Origin: JANXAZ01 sp964504655
GTDB lineage: Bacteria; Pseudomonadota; Alphaproteobacteria; Geminicoccales; Geminicoccaceae
Assembly: GCA_964504655.1 (NCBI GenBank)
Contig: CAZDFD010000075.1
Span: forward strand, 1-22,218
Reading direction: 5' to 3'
DNA: 22,218 bases
The first letter of the stretch is position 1, and every line of letters begins with the position of its first letter. A program made the position numbers and the translations under genes. The notes beneath the pieces were generated by a model. The model had not been told where the DNA came from, searched no databases, and saw nothing but the letters and a program-made list of their open reading frames with translations. Below, piece after piece: positions 1-8,505 of this stretch.

Positions 1-1269
1 TTCCGCGGCTTCGGCGGGCCGCAGGGCGTGCTCGTGGCCGAGCGGATCGTCGAGGAGATCGCCTTCGCCACCGGCCTCGACCCGCTCGAGGTGCGCCGGC
101 GCAACCTCTACCGGGAGGGCGATCTCACCCCCTACCACCAGCCGATCGAGGACGTCCCGCTCCAGGCGATCCTGGACGAGCTCGAGCGCCGCGCCGCCTA
201 CCGCGAGCGGCGGCGGACGATCGCCGCCTTCAACGCCGGGAGCCCGGTGCTCAAGAAGGGGATCGCGCTGACCCCGGTGAAGTTCGGCATCTCCTTCACC
301 GCCACCTGGTACAACCAGGCGGGCGCGCTCCTGCACGTCTATCGCGACGGCAGCGTTCTCCTGGCGCACGGCGGCGTCGAGATGGGCCAGGGCCTGTTCG
401 TCAAGGTCGCCCAGGTGGTGGCGCACGAGCTCGGCCTCGACCTCGAGCGGATCCGGCTGGCCGCCACCGACACCGGCAAGATCCCGAACAGCTCGGCCAC
501 CGCCGCCTCCTCGGGCTCGGATCTCAACGGCATGGCCGCGCAGGCGGCGGCCCGGACCCTCAAGGAGCGGCTCTCGGCCTTCGCCGCCGAACGCTGGTCG
601 GTGCCGGCCGACCAGCTCGGCTGGCTGCCCGGACGGCTGCGCGTCGGCAACCAGGAGATCCCCTGGGAGGAGCTCGTCGCCGAGGCCTGGCGGGCCCGGA
701 TCCAGCTCTGGGCCCCGGGTTTCTACCGCACGCCCGAGATCCATTGGGACCGCAAGGCCGGGCGCGGTCGGCCGTTCTACTACTTCGCCTGCGGGGCGGC
801 CTGCGCCGAGGTCACGGTCGACACGCTGACCGGCGAGCAGGTGATCGACCGTGTCGACGTGCTGCACGACTGCGGCCGCTCCTTGAGCCCAGCCGTGGAC
901 ATCGGCCAGATCGAGGGGGCGCTCGTCCAGGGGATCGGCTGGCTCACCACCGAGGAGCTGGTCTGGGACGAGCGCGGTCGGCTGCGCACGCACGCCCCCT
1001 CGACCTACAAGATCCCGACCGCCGGCGACCGGCCGCGGATCTTGAACATCACCCTGTTCGAGGGGGCACCCAACCGCAAACCCACGATCCACCGCTCCAA
1101 GGCCGTGGGCGAGCCGCCCCTGATGCTCGCGACCGCGGTCCTGCACGCGCTCTCGGACGCGGTCGCGAGCGTCGGCGGGCACCGCGTCTGCCCGCGGCTC
1201 GATCCCCCGGCCACGGCCGAGGCGGTGCTGGCCGCGGTCGAGCGGGTCCGGGCGGCGACCGCACCGTGA
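1..1269 (+). CDS. xdhB: Xanthine dehydrogenase molybdopterin subunit XdhB, 3' part
   Basis: This is the C-terminal 422 residues of the large molybdenum-binding subunit of xanthine dehydrogenase, which oxidises hypoxanthine and xanthine to urate in the cytoplasm. The frame is open from base 1, so the start lies outside the window; bacterial XdhB is usually near 770-790 residues, so roughly half is missing. Visible family motifs are RGFGGPQG at the very start (molybdopterin/substrate loop), GGVEMGQG near residue 120, and AVGEPPL near residue 365, which carries the glutamate that acts as catalytic base in this family. The stop codon overlaps the GTG start of xdhC by 4 bp, indicating translational coupling. 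The assignment to xanthine dehydrogenase rather than another molybdenum hydroxylase is supported by the adjacent xdhC, puuD and guaD. Confidence 0.95.
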   Translation, partial: FRGFGGPQGVLVAERIVEEIAFATGLDPLEVRRRNLYREGDLTPYHQPIEDVPLQAILDELERRAAYRERRRTIAAFNAGSPVLKKGIALTPVKFGISFTATWYNQAGALLHVYRDGSVLLAHGGVEMGQGLFVKVAQVVAHELGLDLERIRLAATDTGKIPNSSATAASSGSDLNGMAAQAAARTLKERLSAFAAERWSVPADQLGWLPGRLRVGNQEIPWEELVAEAWRARIQLWAPGFYRTPEIHWDRKAGRGRPFYYFACGAACAEVTVDTLTGEQVIDRVDVLHDCGRSLSPAVDIGQIEGALVQGIGWLTTEELVWDERGRLRTHAPSTYKIPTAGDRPRILNITLFEGAPNRKPTIHRSKAVGEPPLMLATAVLHALSDAVASVGGHRVCPRLDPPATAEAVLAAVERVRAATAP

Positions 1270-2093
1270 GCGGCCTCGCTGCCGCGCTCGCCGGCCTGCT
1301 CGCCGCCCACCGGCCGGTCGTGCTCGTGACCGTCGCCACGACGCTCGGCTCGGCGCCGCGCGCGCCGGGCACGCGGATGCTCGTGCACGCCGACGGGATC
1401 GCCGGCACGGTCGGCGGCGGCGAGCTCGAATGGCGGGCGATCGCCCGGGCCCGGGCGATGCTCGCGGCGGGCGAGCCCGCGGCCGCACTCGAGCTCGTGC
1501 TCGGTCCCGGGCTCGGCCAGTGCTGCGGCGGCCGGGTCGGGCTCGAGCTGGTGCGGGCCGACGCCGCGCTCCTTGCCCGCCTCGAGGCCGAGGAGGCGGC
1601 CGAGCGGGCGGCCCGACCGCGCGTGCTGCTGTTCGGTGCGGGCCATGTCGGCCGCGCGCTCGCGCGGAGCCTGGCTCCCCTCCCCGTGCACGTCAGCTGG
1701 ATCGATCCGCGCCCCGACGCCTTCCCGCCCGACCCGCCGGTCGAGGTCGAGCGGGTGTGCGCCGGAGCGCCGGTGCGCATCCTCGAGCAAGTGCCCGAGG
1801 TGGCGGGGGTGCTCGTCCTGACCCACAGCCACGCGCTCGACTTCGCGCTCGTGGCGGCCGCCCTCGCCCGCGACGATCCGGCCCATGTCGGCCTGATCGG
1901 CTCGACGAGCAAGCGCGCCCGCTTCGTGCACGGCCTGCGGGAGTTGGGCTTGGGCGAGGAGCGGATCGCCCGGCTCGCCTGCCCGCTCGGCGGGACCACC
2001 GCCGACAAGCGGCCCGAGGTCATAGCGCTCCTCGCCACGGCCGAGCTCTGGCGGGCGCTCGAGACGGGCCCGGCCGAACGGGGTCCGGCGTGA
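1266..2093 (+). CDS. xdhC: XdhC, xanthine dehydrogenase molybdenum cofactor insertion chaperone
   Basis: A 275-residue XdhC/CoxI-family protein. In this family XdhC binds molybdenum cofactor, promotes its sulfuration and delivers it to XdhB; it is not part of the mature enzyme. The N-terminal half has the conserved TLGSAPR and GTVGGGELE motifs and a cysteine pair in GLGQCCGG (about residues 81-88). The C-terminal half is a Rossmann-like domain beginning VLLFGAGHVGRALA, followed by a THSHALDF motif and GLIGSTSKR. The GTG start at 1266 was chosen because it overlaps the xdhB stop and puts the first family motif at the expected distance. Its own stop overlaps the GTG of the next gene, so xdhB, xdhC and the ABC ATPase form one tightly coupled unit. 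Confidence 0.93.
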   Translation: MSGLAAALAGLLAAHRPVVLVTVATTLGSAPRAPGTRMLVHADGIAGTVGGGELEWRAIARARAMLAAGEPAAALELVLGPGLGQCCGGRVGLELVRADAALLARLEAEEAAERAARPRVLLFGAGHVGRALARSLAPLPVHVSWIDPRPDAFPPDPPVEVERVCAGAPVRILEQVPEVAGVLVLTHSHALDFALVAAALARDDPAHVGLIGSTSKRARFVHGLRELGLGEERIARLACPLGGTTADKRPEVIALLATAELWRALETGPAERGPA

Positions 2094-3625
2094 GCGTCCC
2101 GCCCCGCCTCGAGCTCGTCGGCATCAGCAAGCGGTTCGGCCGCCTGCTCGCCAACGATGCGATCGATCTCACCGTCCGGCCGGGCGAGATCCACGCGCTG
2201 CTCGGCGAGAACGGCGCCGGCAAGTCGACGCTGGTCAAGCAGATCTACGGCCTGCTCGAGCCGGATTCCGGGATCATCCGGGTCGACGGCCGGGCGGTCC
2301 GGATCGACGGCCCGAGGCTCGCCCGCCGGCTCGGCATCGCCGTGGTCTTCCAGCACTTCACGCTGGTCGAGGCGCTCGACGTCGCCGAGAACGTGGCGCT
2401 CGGGCTCGACGAGCGACCGCCCCGGCGCGAGCTCGCCCGCAGGATCGCCGCCGCCGGCCTGGCCTACGGCCTGCCGCTCGACCCCGACCGGCCGGTGCAC
2501 GAGCTGTCGATGGGCGAGCGGCAGCGGGTCGAGATCGTCCGCTGCCTGCTCGAGCGGCCGCGCCTCCTGGTCATGGACGAGCCCACCTCCGTGCTCACCC
2601 CGCAGGAGGCCGAACGGCTGTTCGGCACGCTCCGCCGGCTCGCCGCCGAGGGCTGCGCGATCCTCTACATCTCGCACAAGCTCGCCGAGATCGTCGCCCT
2701 GTGCGAGCGCGCCACGATCCTCAGGGCCGGCCGGGTGGTGGCGAGCCTCGATCCGCGTACCACCGACGCGCGCGAGCTGGCCGCCCGGATGGTGGGCGCC
2801 GAGGTGCGCGGCGCCGAGCCGCGCGGCGAGCCGGTGCCCGGGCCGGTCCGGCTCGCCGTCGAGCGGCTCTCCCTGCCGGCCGACCGTCCGTTCGGGGTGG
2901 CGCTCGCGGACCTGTCGATCGAGCTGCACGCCGCCGAGATCCTGGGCATCGCGGGCATCGCCGGCAACGGCCAGGACGAGCTCCTGGCGAGCCTGTCCGG
3001 CGAGCGTCCGGCGCCCCGGCCCGAGGCGATCCGGCTCGACGGGCGGGCGGTCGGCGGGCTCGGCCCGAGCGCGCGGCGGGCGCTCGGGCTGGTCGCGGTG
3101 CCGGAGGAGCGGCTCGGCCACACCGCGGTCGGCGAGTTGACGCTCTCCGCCAACACCGTGCTCGGCGCGCGCGAGCGGCTCGGGCTCGCCCCGGGCGGCG
3201 TGGTGCGCTGGGCCCGGGCCCGCGCCGCCACGGCGCGGATCGTCCAGCGGCTCGACGTGCGCACCCCGGCGCTCGACGCGCCGGCGGCGGCGCTGTCCGG
3301 CGGCAACCTGCAGAAGTTCGTGATCGGTCGGGCGATCCTCCAGGACCCGCAGGTCCTGATCGCGGCGCAGCCGACCTGGGGGGTGGACGCCGGCGCCACG
3401 GCCGCGATCCATGCAGCACTCCGCGCGCTCGCCCGGGCGGGTGCCGCGGTGCTGCTGATCAGCCAGGATCTGGACGAGCTGCTGCTGCTGGCCGACCGGC
3501 TCGCCGTCCTCGACCGCGGCCGGCTCTCCCCGGCCCGGCCGGTGGCCGGCCTCGCACGCGAGGAGATCGGGCTCCTGATGGGCGGCCTGCACGAGCGGGC
3601 GGGCGAGGCCGGCCGTGGCGCTTGA
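2090..3625 (+). CDS. ABC transporter ATP-binding protein, nucleoside/purine (BMP-type) uptake, two ATPase domains
   Basis: A 511-residue double ATPase that powers an inner-membrane importer of the BMP/nucleoside class (YufO/NupA-like). Domain 1 has Walker A GENGAGKST at residues 39-47, signature LSMGERQRVE and Walker B LLVMDEPTSVLTPQE. Domain 2 has the weakened Walker A GIAGNGQDELL, signature LSGGNLQKF and AAQPTWGVDAG in place of a normal Walker B glutamate; this asymmetry is usual for the family. The GTG start at 2090 overlaps the xdhC stop; the long frame extending further upstream is antisense-like composition and not used. Two matching permeases follow directly. No substrate-binding lipoprotein is seen in the window, so it may be encoded upstream. 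The neighbouring purine enzymes suggest a purine base or nucleoside as substrate, which is inference. Confidence 0.92.
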   Translation: MSVPPRLELVGISKRFGRLLANDAIDLTVRPGEIHALLGENGAGKSTLVKQIYGLLEPDSGIIRVDGRAVRIDGPRLARRLGIAVVFQHFTLVEALDVAENVALGLDERPPRRELARRIAAAGLAYGLPLDPDRPVHELSMGERQRVEIVRCLLERPRLLVMDEPTSVLTPQEAERLFGTLRRLAAEGCAILYISHKLAEIVALCERATILRAGRVVASLDPRTTDARELAARMVGAEVRGAEPRGEPVPGPVRLAVERLSLPADRPFGVALADLSIELHAAEILGIAGIAGNGQDELLASLSGERPAPRPEAIRLDGRAVGGLGPSARRALGLVAVPEERLGHTAVGELTLSANTVLGARERLGLAPGGVVRWARARAATARIVQRLDVRTPALDAPAAALSGGNLQKFVIGRAILQDPQVLIAAQPTWGVDAGATAAIHAALRALARAGAAVLLISQDLDELLLLADRLAVLDRGRLSPARPVAGLAREEIGLLMGGLHERAGEAGRGA

Positions 3626-4682
3626 GCTCGAGCGCCGCCCCCTGCCCTCCACGTTCTGGCGGATCCTGGCACCGCTCCTGGCGGTGGCGCTCACCGCGCT
3701 CGCCGGCCTCGGCCTGTTCCTGGTCCTCGGGGTCGCGCCGGGCCGCGCCCTCTGGTCGTTCTTCGTGGCTCCCTTGACGAGCCTCTGGGGTGTCGGCGAG
3801 CTGCTCGTCAAGGCAGCCCCCCTGGCGCTGATCGCCCTCGGGCTGGCGCCCGGCTTCCGGGCGGGGGTCTGGAACATCGGCGCCGAGGGCCAGCTGACGA
3901 TCGGGGCGATCGCCGGCGGCGGGCTCCTGCTCGCCCTCTGGCCGCTCGACGCCGCCTGGGTGCTGCCGGCGGCGGTCCTGGCCGGCGTGCTGGGCGGGGC
4001 CGCCTGGGCCTGGATCCCGGCGGTGCTGCGCACCCGCCGCGGTGCCAGCGAGATCCTCGTGAGCCTGATGCTCGCCTACGTCGCCCAGCTGCTGCTCTCG
4101 GCGCTGGTCTACGGGCCCTGGCGCGACCCCGAGGGGTTCAACTTCCCGCAGACCCGCCTGTTCCAGGTGAGCCTGCCGGTCCTGGTCGAGGCGACCCGGC
4201 TGCATCCGGGGGTGGTGCTGGCACCGCTCCTGGCGCTCCTCCTCTGGCTCCTGCTCGGCCGTACCCTCCTGGGCCTCGCCCTCGAGACGACCGGCAGGGC
4301 TCCGGCCGCGGCCGCGCTCGCCGGCTTCGCGCAGCCCCGCCTGGTGCGGGGCTGCCTGCTCGCCGGCGGCGCCATGGCCGGCCTCGCCGGCGTCCTCGAG
4401 GCCACGGGGCCGGTGGGCCAGCTCGTCCCGACCCTCACCCCGGGCTATGGCTTCACGGCGATCATCGTGGCCTTCCTCGGCCGGCTGCACCCGTTCGGCA
4501 TCCTGCCGGCGGCACTCGTCGTGGCGCTCGCCTATCTGGGCGGCGAGACGGCGCAGATCGAAGCCGGCCTGCCGCAGGCCGTGACCGGCCTGTTCCAGGG
4601 GCTCCTGCTGCTCTTCCTGCTCGCCGCCGAGCTGCTCGTCCGCTACCGGATCCGCCGCCGCCCCGGAGCTTCCCGTCGATGA
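3615..4682 (+). CDS. ABC transporter permease, nucleoside/purine type (YufP-like)
   Basis: A 355-residue polytopic inner-membrane protein of the BPD_transp_2 (branched-chain/ribose/nucleoside) permease superfamily. Hydrophobic segments are spread through the whole length after a short basic N-terminus. Family landmarks are GFRAGVWNIGAEGQL near residue 80, RTRRGASEILVSLML near 140 and GYGFTAIIVAFLGR near 280. The GTG start at 3615 lies inside the end of the ATPase gene (11 bp overlap). It pairs with the next permease to form a heterodimeric channel, as usual for BMP-type importers. Confidence 0.92.
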   Translation: MALELERRPLPSTFWRILAPLLAVALTALAGLGLFLVLGVAPGRALWSFFVAPLTSLWGVGELLVKAAPLALIALGLAPGFRAGVWNIGAEGQLTIGAIAGGGLLLALWPLDAAWVLPAAVLAGVLGGAAWAWIPAVLRTRRGASEILVSLMLAYVAQLLLSALVYGPWRDPEGFNFPQTRLFQVSLPVLVEATRLHPGVVLAPLLALLLWLLLGRTLLGLALETTGRAPAAAALAGFAQPRLVRGCLLAGGAMAGLAGVLEATGPVGQLVPTLTPGYGFTAIIVAFLGRLHPFGILPAALVVALAYLGGETAQIEAGLPQAVTGLFQGLLLLFLLAAELLVRYRIRRRPGASRR

Positions 4683-5599
4683 GCCTCGAGCTCCTCGTGG
4701 CGGTGCTCGCGACCGTGGTGACCGCCGCCACCCCGCTCCTCCTGGCCGCCACGGGCGAGCTCGTGGCCGAGCGGGCCGGGGTGCTCAACCTCGGCGTCGA
4801 GGGGATGATGCTCGCAGGCGCCGTGGCCGGCTTCGCGACCGCGCTCGCCACCGGCAGCGCGTCGCTCGCGCTCCTGGCCGCGGCCCTGGCCGGCACGGCC
4901 GTGGCCGCGCTCTTCGCGCTCCTCGTCCTGGTCCTCCTGGCCGATCAGGTGGCCTCCGGCCTCGCCCTCACGATCCTGGCCGTCGGGCTCTCGGCGCTCC
5001 TGGGCGCGCAGCTGGTCGGCACACCGGTGGCCCGGCTGCCCCGGCTGGACGTTCCCGGCCTGTCCGACCTGCCGCTGGTCGGCCCGCTGCTGCTCGGCCA
5101 GGACGCGCTCGTCTACCTCGCCCATCTGGGGGTGCCGGCGACCGCCTGGTTCCTCGCCGCCACCCATGCCGGGCGGGTGCTGCGGGCCTGCGGCGAGAAC
5201 CCCGAGGCGGCACACGCCATGGGCTGCCCGGTCCGCCGGGTGCGGGCGCTCGCCACCCTCTTCGGGGGTGCCATGGCCGGGCTCGCCGGCGCCTTCCTGT
5301 CGCTCGCCTACACCCCCATGTGGGTCGAGGAGATGACCGCCGGGCGCGGCTGGATCGCGCTCGCCCTGGTCGTGTTCGCCGCCTGGCGGCCGGGCCGCGT
5401 GCTCGTCGGCGCCTATCTCTTCGGCGGGGTCGCCATCCTCCAGCTCCACGCCCAGAGCCTGGGCCTCCTGCCGGTGCCGGCGCAGCTCCTCTCGATGCTG
5501 CCCTACCTGGCGACGATCCTGGTCCTGGCCCTGGTCGCGGGTGGCCGGCGGACGGCGGCGCCGGCCGGTCTCGGCCGACCCTTCCTGCCGCCGCGCTGA
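4679..5599 (+). CDS. ABC transporter permease, nucleoside/purine type (YufQ-like)
   Basis: A 306-residue second permease of the same importer, hydrophobic throughout. It begins with the family motif LLAATGELVAERAGVLNLGVEG (about residues 20-42) and contains RACGENPEAAHAMG (about 173-186), the coupling-helix region that contacts the ATPase. The ATG at 4679 overlaps the stop of the previous permease in an ATGA arrangement. The gene ends 15 bp before the convergent dodecin gene. It is the last gene of the xdh/transporter run on this strand before puuD. Confidence 0.92.
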   Translation: MSLELLVAVLATVVTAATPLLLAATGELVAERAGVLNLGVEGMMLAGAVAGFATALATGSASLALLAAALAGTAVAALFALLVLVLLADQVASGLALTILAVGLSALLGAQLVGTPVARLPRLDVPGLSDLPLVGPLLLGQDALVYLAHLGVPATAWFLAATHAGRVLRACGENPEAAHAMGCPVRRVRALATLFGGAMAGLAGAFLSLAYTPMWVEEMTAGRGWIALALVVFAAWRPGRVLVGAYLFGGVAILQLHAQSLGLLPVPAQLLSMLPYLATILVLALVAGGRRTAAPAGLGRPFLPPR

Positions 5600-5601
5600 C
5601 C

Positions 5602-5614
5602 GCCGGCCGCCGGC
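5602..5614. terminator. Short GC hairpin in the convergent permease/dodecin gap
   Basis: A 5-bp GC stem (GCCGG/CCGGC) with a 3-base loop fills the 15-bp space between two convergent stop codons. It could act as a weak bidirectional terminator, but there is no T-run on either side, and short GC hairpins are common at this base composition. Confidence 0.25.
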
Positions 5615-5824
5615 TCAGCCCTCGTACTTGAACGACAGCTTGAGCTTGGTCCGGTAGGCGCGGACCTTGCCGTCCTCGATCACCAGGTCCTGCTCGACCA
5701 CCTCGGCGATCCTGAGGTCGCGCAGGCTCTGGGCCGCCCGCTCGACCGCCGCGGTCGCGGCCTTCTCCCACGACTCGCCGCTCGTGCCGACCAGCTCGAT
5801 CACCTTGTAGATGCTCTCGGGCAT
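5615..5824 (-). CDS. Dodecin family flavin-binding protein
   Basis: A complete 69-residue dodecin. Dodecins assemble into hollow dodecamers that store flavins (riboflavin, lumichrome, FMN) and limit photoreactive free flavin; this is family knowledge. The sequence matches end to end: YKVIELVGTSGESWEKA at the N-terminus, then AAQSLRDLRIAEV, then the final strand RTKLKLSFKYEG. The length is typical. The ATG at 5824 is preceded by a strong purine-rich GGGGAGGAG sequence. It is transcribed away from puuD and against the transporter genes. Flavin storage could serve the FAD-containing xanthine dehydrogenase next door or protect a phototroph from light-excited flavin; both ideas are inference. Confidence 0.93.
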   Translation of the reverse strand: MPESIYKVIELVGTSGESWEKAATAAVERAAQSLRDLRIAEVVEQDLVIEDGKVRAYRTKLKLSFKYEG

Positions 5825-5977
5825 CGTGCTCCTCCCCTTCCCGGCCCCCGGCGGTGGCGGAGCCGGTCGCGCCAGCATGCCCGAGACGCGCGAGCGGGTC
5901 CACGGCGCGACCGCCGAACCGCTTGCCGGCCGGGACGGAGGCGGGCTCAACTGGCCGGGCGGGGACGGAGGGACGGG
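5825..5977. promoter_or_regulatory. Divergent intergenic region between dodecin and puuD
   Basis: A 153-bp space that must hold the promoter of the dodecin gene and probably one for puuD-guaD. A 10-bp direct repeat GGGACGGAGG occurs at 5932-5941 and 5962-5971; the second copy overlaps the likely ribosome binding site of puuD. No convincing -35/-10 pair or known operator was recognised on either strand. Confidence 0.3.
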
Positions 5978-7174
5978 ATGGACGCGGCACTCGCCGAGGG
6001 GCTCGAGCTCGCCCTGCGCTGGCTGCACGTGGTGGCCGGCATCGCCTGGATCGGCAGCTCCTTCTACTTCGTCCATCTGGACGCCTCGCTCGAGCGGCGG
6101 CCGGGCCTGCCCGATGGCGTCGCCGGCGAGGCCTGGCAGGTGCACGGCGGCGGCTTCTACCGCATGCAGAAATACCTGATCGCCCCGCCCGAGCTGCCCG
6201 AGAAGCTCACCTGGTTCAAATGGGAGGCCTACACCACCTGGCTGTCGGGCTTCGCCCTGCTCCTGGCGCTCTACTACGCCAAGCCGGAACTCTACCTGAT
6301 CGACCCGGCGGTTCTGCCGCTCGAATCCTGGCGGGCTGTGGTCGTCGGGCTGAGCTCGATCCTGCTGGGCTATCTCGTCTACGAGATCCTCTGCCGCTCG
6401 CCGCTCGGCAGGGACGATCGGATGCTCGCGATCCTGGGCAGCCTGCTGCTCGTGCTGTTCGCCTTCGCGATGGGCCGGATCTTCTCGGGGCGCGGGGCGG
6501 TGATCCAGGTGGGCGCGCTGTTGGGCACCTGCATGGTCGCCTCGGTCGCCCACGTGATCATCCCCAACCAGCGCAAGGCGGTGCGCGCCCTCCTCGCCGG
6601 CCGCACCCCCGATCCGGAGCTCGGCCGGCGCGCCAAGCAGCGCTCGCTGCACAACAACTACCTGACCCTGCCGGTCGTGTTCACCATGATCGCCGGCCAC
6701 TACCCTCTGGTGTTCGACAGCCGGTTCGCCTGGCTGATCCTGGCGCTCGTGCTGGTGATCGGGTTCGCGATCCGGCACTTCTTCAACGAGCGGCACAAGG
6801 GAAGGCCCTCGCCCTGGTGGACCTGGGCGGCGGCGGCGGCGGCAGGGGCCGCCGCCCTCTGGCTCGCCCGCCCCCTGCCCGAGGCGGCGGGCGCCGCAGC
6901 GGCGGCGCCGCCGCCGGCCCTGGCCGAGGTCGAGGCGATCGTCGCGAGCCGCTGCGCCATGTGCCACGCCGCTCGGCCGGTCTGGCCGGGCCTCGCCGCG
7001 GCCCCCAAGGGGGTGCGCCTCGACACCCCCGAGGCGATCCGTCGCTGGGCCCCGCTCGTGGGCCTCCAGTCGGTCCACAGCCGGGCCATGCCGCCCGGCA
7101 ACCTGTCCGGGCTCGAGGCCGAGGAGCGGGCGCTGCTCGCCCGCTGGCTCGCGGCCGGCGCACCCGGCGGATGA
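5978..7174 (+). CDS. puuD: PuuD, membrane-bound urate oxidase with C-terminal cytochrome c domain
   Basis: A 398-residue protein matching PuuD, the alphaproteobacterial urate oxidase that replaces soluble uricase and oxidises urate to 5-hydroxyisourate, passing electrons to its own heme. Roughly the first 295 residues are an integral membrane domain with about eight hydrophobic helices and conserved histidines (LRWLHVVAGIAWIGSSFYF near residue 13, HGGGFYRMQKYL near 56, SLHNNYLTLPVVFTM near 223). An Ala/Pro-rich linker near 300-315 leads to a cytochrome c domain with heme motif CAMCH at 326-330 and a later RAMPPGN methionine-ligand motif. The ATG at 5978 follows a GGAGGGACGGG ribosome binding site. 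The gene overlaps guaD by 4 bp. It acts directly downstream of xanthine dehydrogenase. Confidence 0.93.
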   Translation: MDAALAEGLELALRWLHVVAGIAWIGSSFYFVHLDASLERRPGLPDGVAGEAWQVHGGGFYRMQKYLIAPPELPEKLTWFKWEAYTTWLSGFALLLALYYAKPELYLIDPAVLPLESWRAVVVGLSSILLGYLVYEILCRSPLGRDDRMLAILGSLLLVLFAFAMGRIFSGRGAVIQVGALLGTCMVASVAHVIIPNQRKAVRALLAGRTPDPELGRRAKQRSLHNNYLTLPVVFTMIAGHYPLVFDSRFAWLILALVLVIGFAIRHFFNERHKGRPSPWWTWAAAAAAGAAALWLARPLPEAAGAAAAAPPPALAEVEAIVASRCAMCHAARPVWPGLAAAPKGVRLDTPEAIRRWAPLVGLQSVHSRAMPPGNLSGLEAEERALLARWLAAGAPGG

Positions 7175-8505
7175 GCCCGCCCGCGGCCGCGACCGGCCGG
7201 CGCGCGGTGCGCGGCCGGCTGCTCGACTTCCTGCCCGGCGGCGGCCACCGCCTCCGTCCCGACCACGTGATCCTGATCGAGGCCGGGCGGATCGCCCGGA
7301 TCGGTCCGGCGGCCTCGCTGCTCGCCGACCTGCCGCCCGGGACGGCCCTGGACGAGCAGGGCGAGCGCCTCGTCCTGCCGGGGCTGATCGACGCGCACAT
7401 CCACTTTCCCCAGGGTCAGGTGATCGCCTCGCCGGCCAGGGACCTGCTCGACTGGCTCGAGCGGCACACCTTCCCCGCCGAGCGCGCCTATGGCGACCCG
7501 GCCCACGCCGCGCGGATGGCCGAGGCCTTCCTCGACGAGCTGGTGCGCCAGGGCACGACCACGGCCGTGGTCTGGGGCTCGGTGCACGCCGCCTCGGTCG
7601 ACGCGCTCATGGCCGCGGCGCGGGCCCGGCGGCTGCGGCTCCTGGCCGGCAAGGTGATGATGGACCGCGGCCCCGAAGGCCTGCGCGACACCGCCGAGGC
7701 GGGGGCCCGGGAGAGCGCCGAGCTGATCGCCCGCTGGCACGGGCTCGACCGGCTCGGCTACGTGATCAGCCCGCGCTTCGCGCCGACCTCGAGCCCGGCC
7801 CAGCTCGCGGCGGCCGCCGAGCTCCTGCGCGCCCACCCCTCCTGCTGGCTGCAGACGCATCTGGCCGAGAGCCCGGGGGAGATCGCCCGGGTCCGCGAGC
7901 TCTTCCCCTGGGCCCGGCACTACACCGAGGTCTACGACCGGTTGGGCCTGCTCGGCCCGCGCACGCTGCTCGGCCACTGCGTCCATCTGGCCGAGGAGGA
8001 GATGGCGCGGCTCTCTGCGACCGGCGCCGTGGCGGCGCTGTGCCCGACCTCGAACCTGTTCCTCGGCTCCGGTCTGGTCGATCTGCCGCGGCTCTGCGAC
8101 CCGCGCCGGCCGGTCCGCCTGGCGCTCGCGACCGACGTCGGCGGCGGCACCTCCTGGTCGATGCTGCGCACCGGTGCGGCGCTCGCCGACATCGCCCGGC
8201 TGCGCGGCCACCCCTGGGGGGCACTCGATTCGCTCCGCCTCGCCACGCTCGGCAATGCCGAGGCGCTCGGCCTGTCCGACCGGATCGGCCGCCTCGAGCC
8301 CGGTCTCGAGGCCGATCTCGTGGTGCTCGAGCCGCGCGCCACGCCGGCCATGGCACATCGGCTCGAGCGCTCCGCCACCCTCGAGGAGGAGCTGGCGGCG
8401 CTGCTCTGGCTCGGCGACGAACGGGCGGTCCGCGCCGTCTACCTGCTCGGCGAGCCGGCCGCGGACCCGTCCGGGCGGGCGGCCTCGGGCCTATCAGAGC
8501 ACTGA
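7171..8505 (+). CDS. guaD: Guanine deaminase GuaD
   Basis: A 444-residue amidohydrolase that converts guanine to xanthine, feeding xanthine dehydrogenase. Metal-binding motifs are in order: GLIDAHIHFPQ (histidines 76 and 78), a central QTHLAESPGEI with its histidine, LLGHCVHL, and the late aspartate of ATDVGGGTSWSM. The length fits the family. The ATG at 7171 overlaps the puuD stop (ATGA). Its last residues are encoded inside a palindrome shared with the 3' end of the convergent parB-like gene, and the two coding regions overlap by 67 bp tail to tail. The last few residues may therefore be constrained by the DNA site rather than by enzyme function. Confidence 0.94.
   Translation: MSPPAAATGRRAVRGRLLDFLPGGGHRLRPDHVILIEAGRIARIGPAASLLADLPPGTALDEQGERLVLPGLIDAHIHFPQGQVIASPARDLLDWLERHTFPAERAYGDPAHAARMAEAFLDELVRQGTTTAVVWGSVHAASVDALMAAARARRLRLLAGKVMMDRGPEGLRDTAEAGARESAELIARWHGLDRLGYVISPRFAPTSSPAQLAAAAELLRAHPSCWLQTHLAESPGEIARVRELFPWARHYTEVYDRLGLLGPRTLLGHCVHLAEEEMARLSATGAVAALCPTSNLFLGSGLVDLPRLCDPRRPVRLALATDVGGGTSWSMLRTGAALADIARLRGHPWGALDSLRLATLGNAEALGLSDRIGRLEPGLEADLVVLEPRATPAMAHRLERSATLEEELAALLWLGDERAVRAVYLLGEPAADPSGRAASGLSEH

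Noticed and set aside
1049..4033. A 994-codon open frame on the minus strand across xdhC and the ABC transporter genes
   Set aside because: Arg/Pro/Ala-rich low-complexity translation, antisense to clearly conserved genes; expected from third-position GC bias.
5932..5971. Direct repeat GGGACGGAGG upstream of puuD as an operator
   Set aside because: The second copy overlaps the ribosome binding site and purine-rich repeats are expected here; nothing links it to a known regulator.
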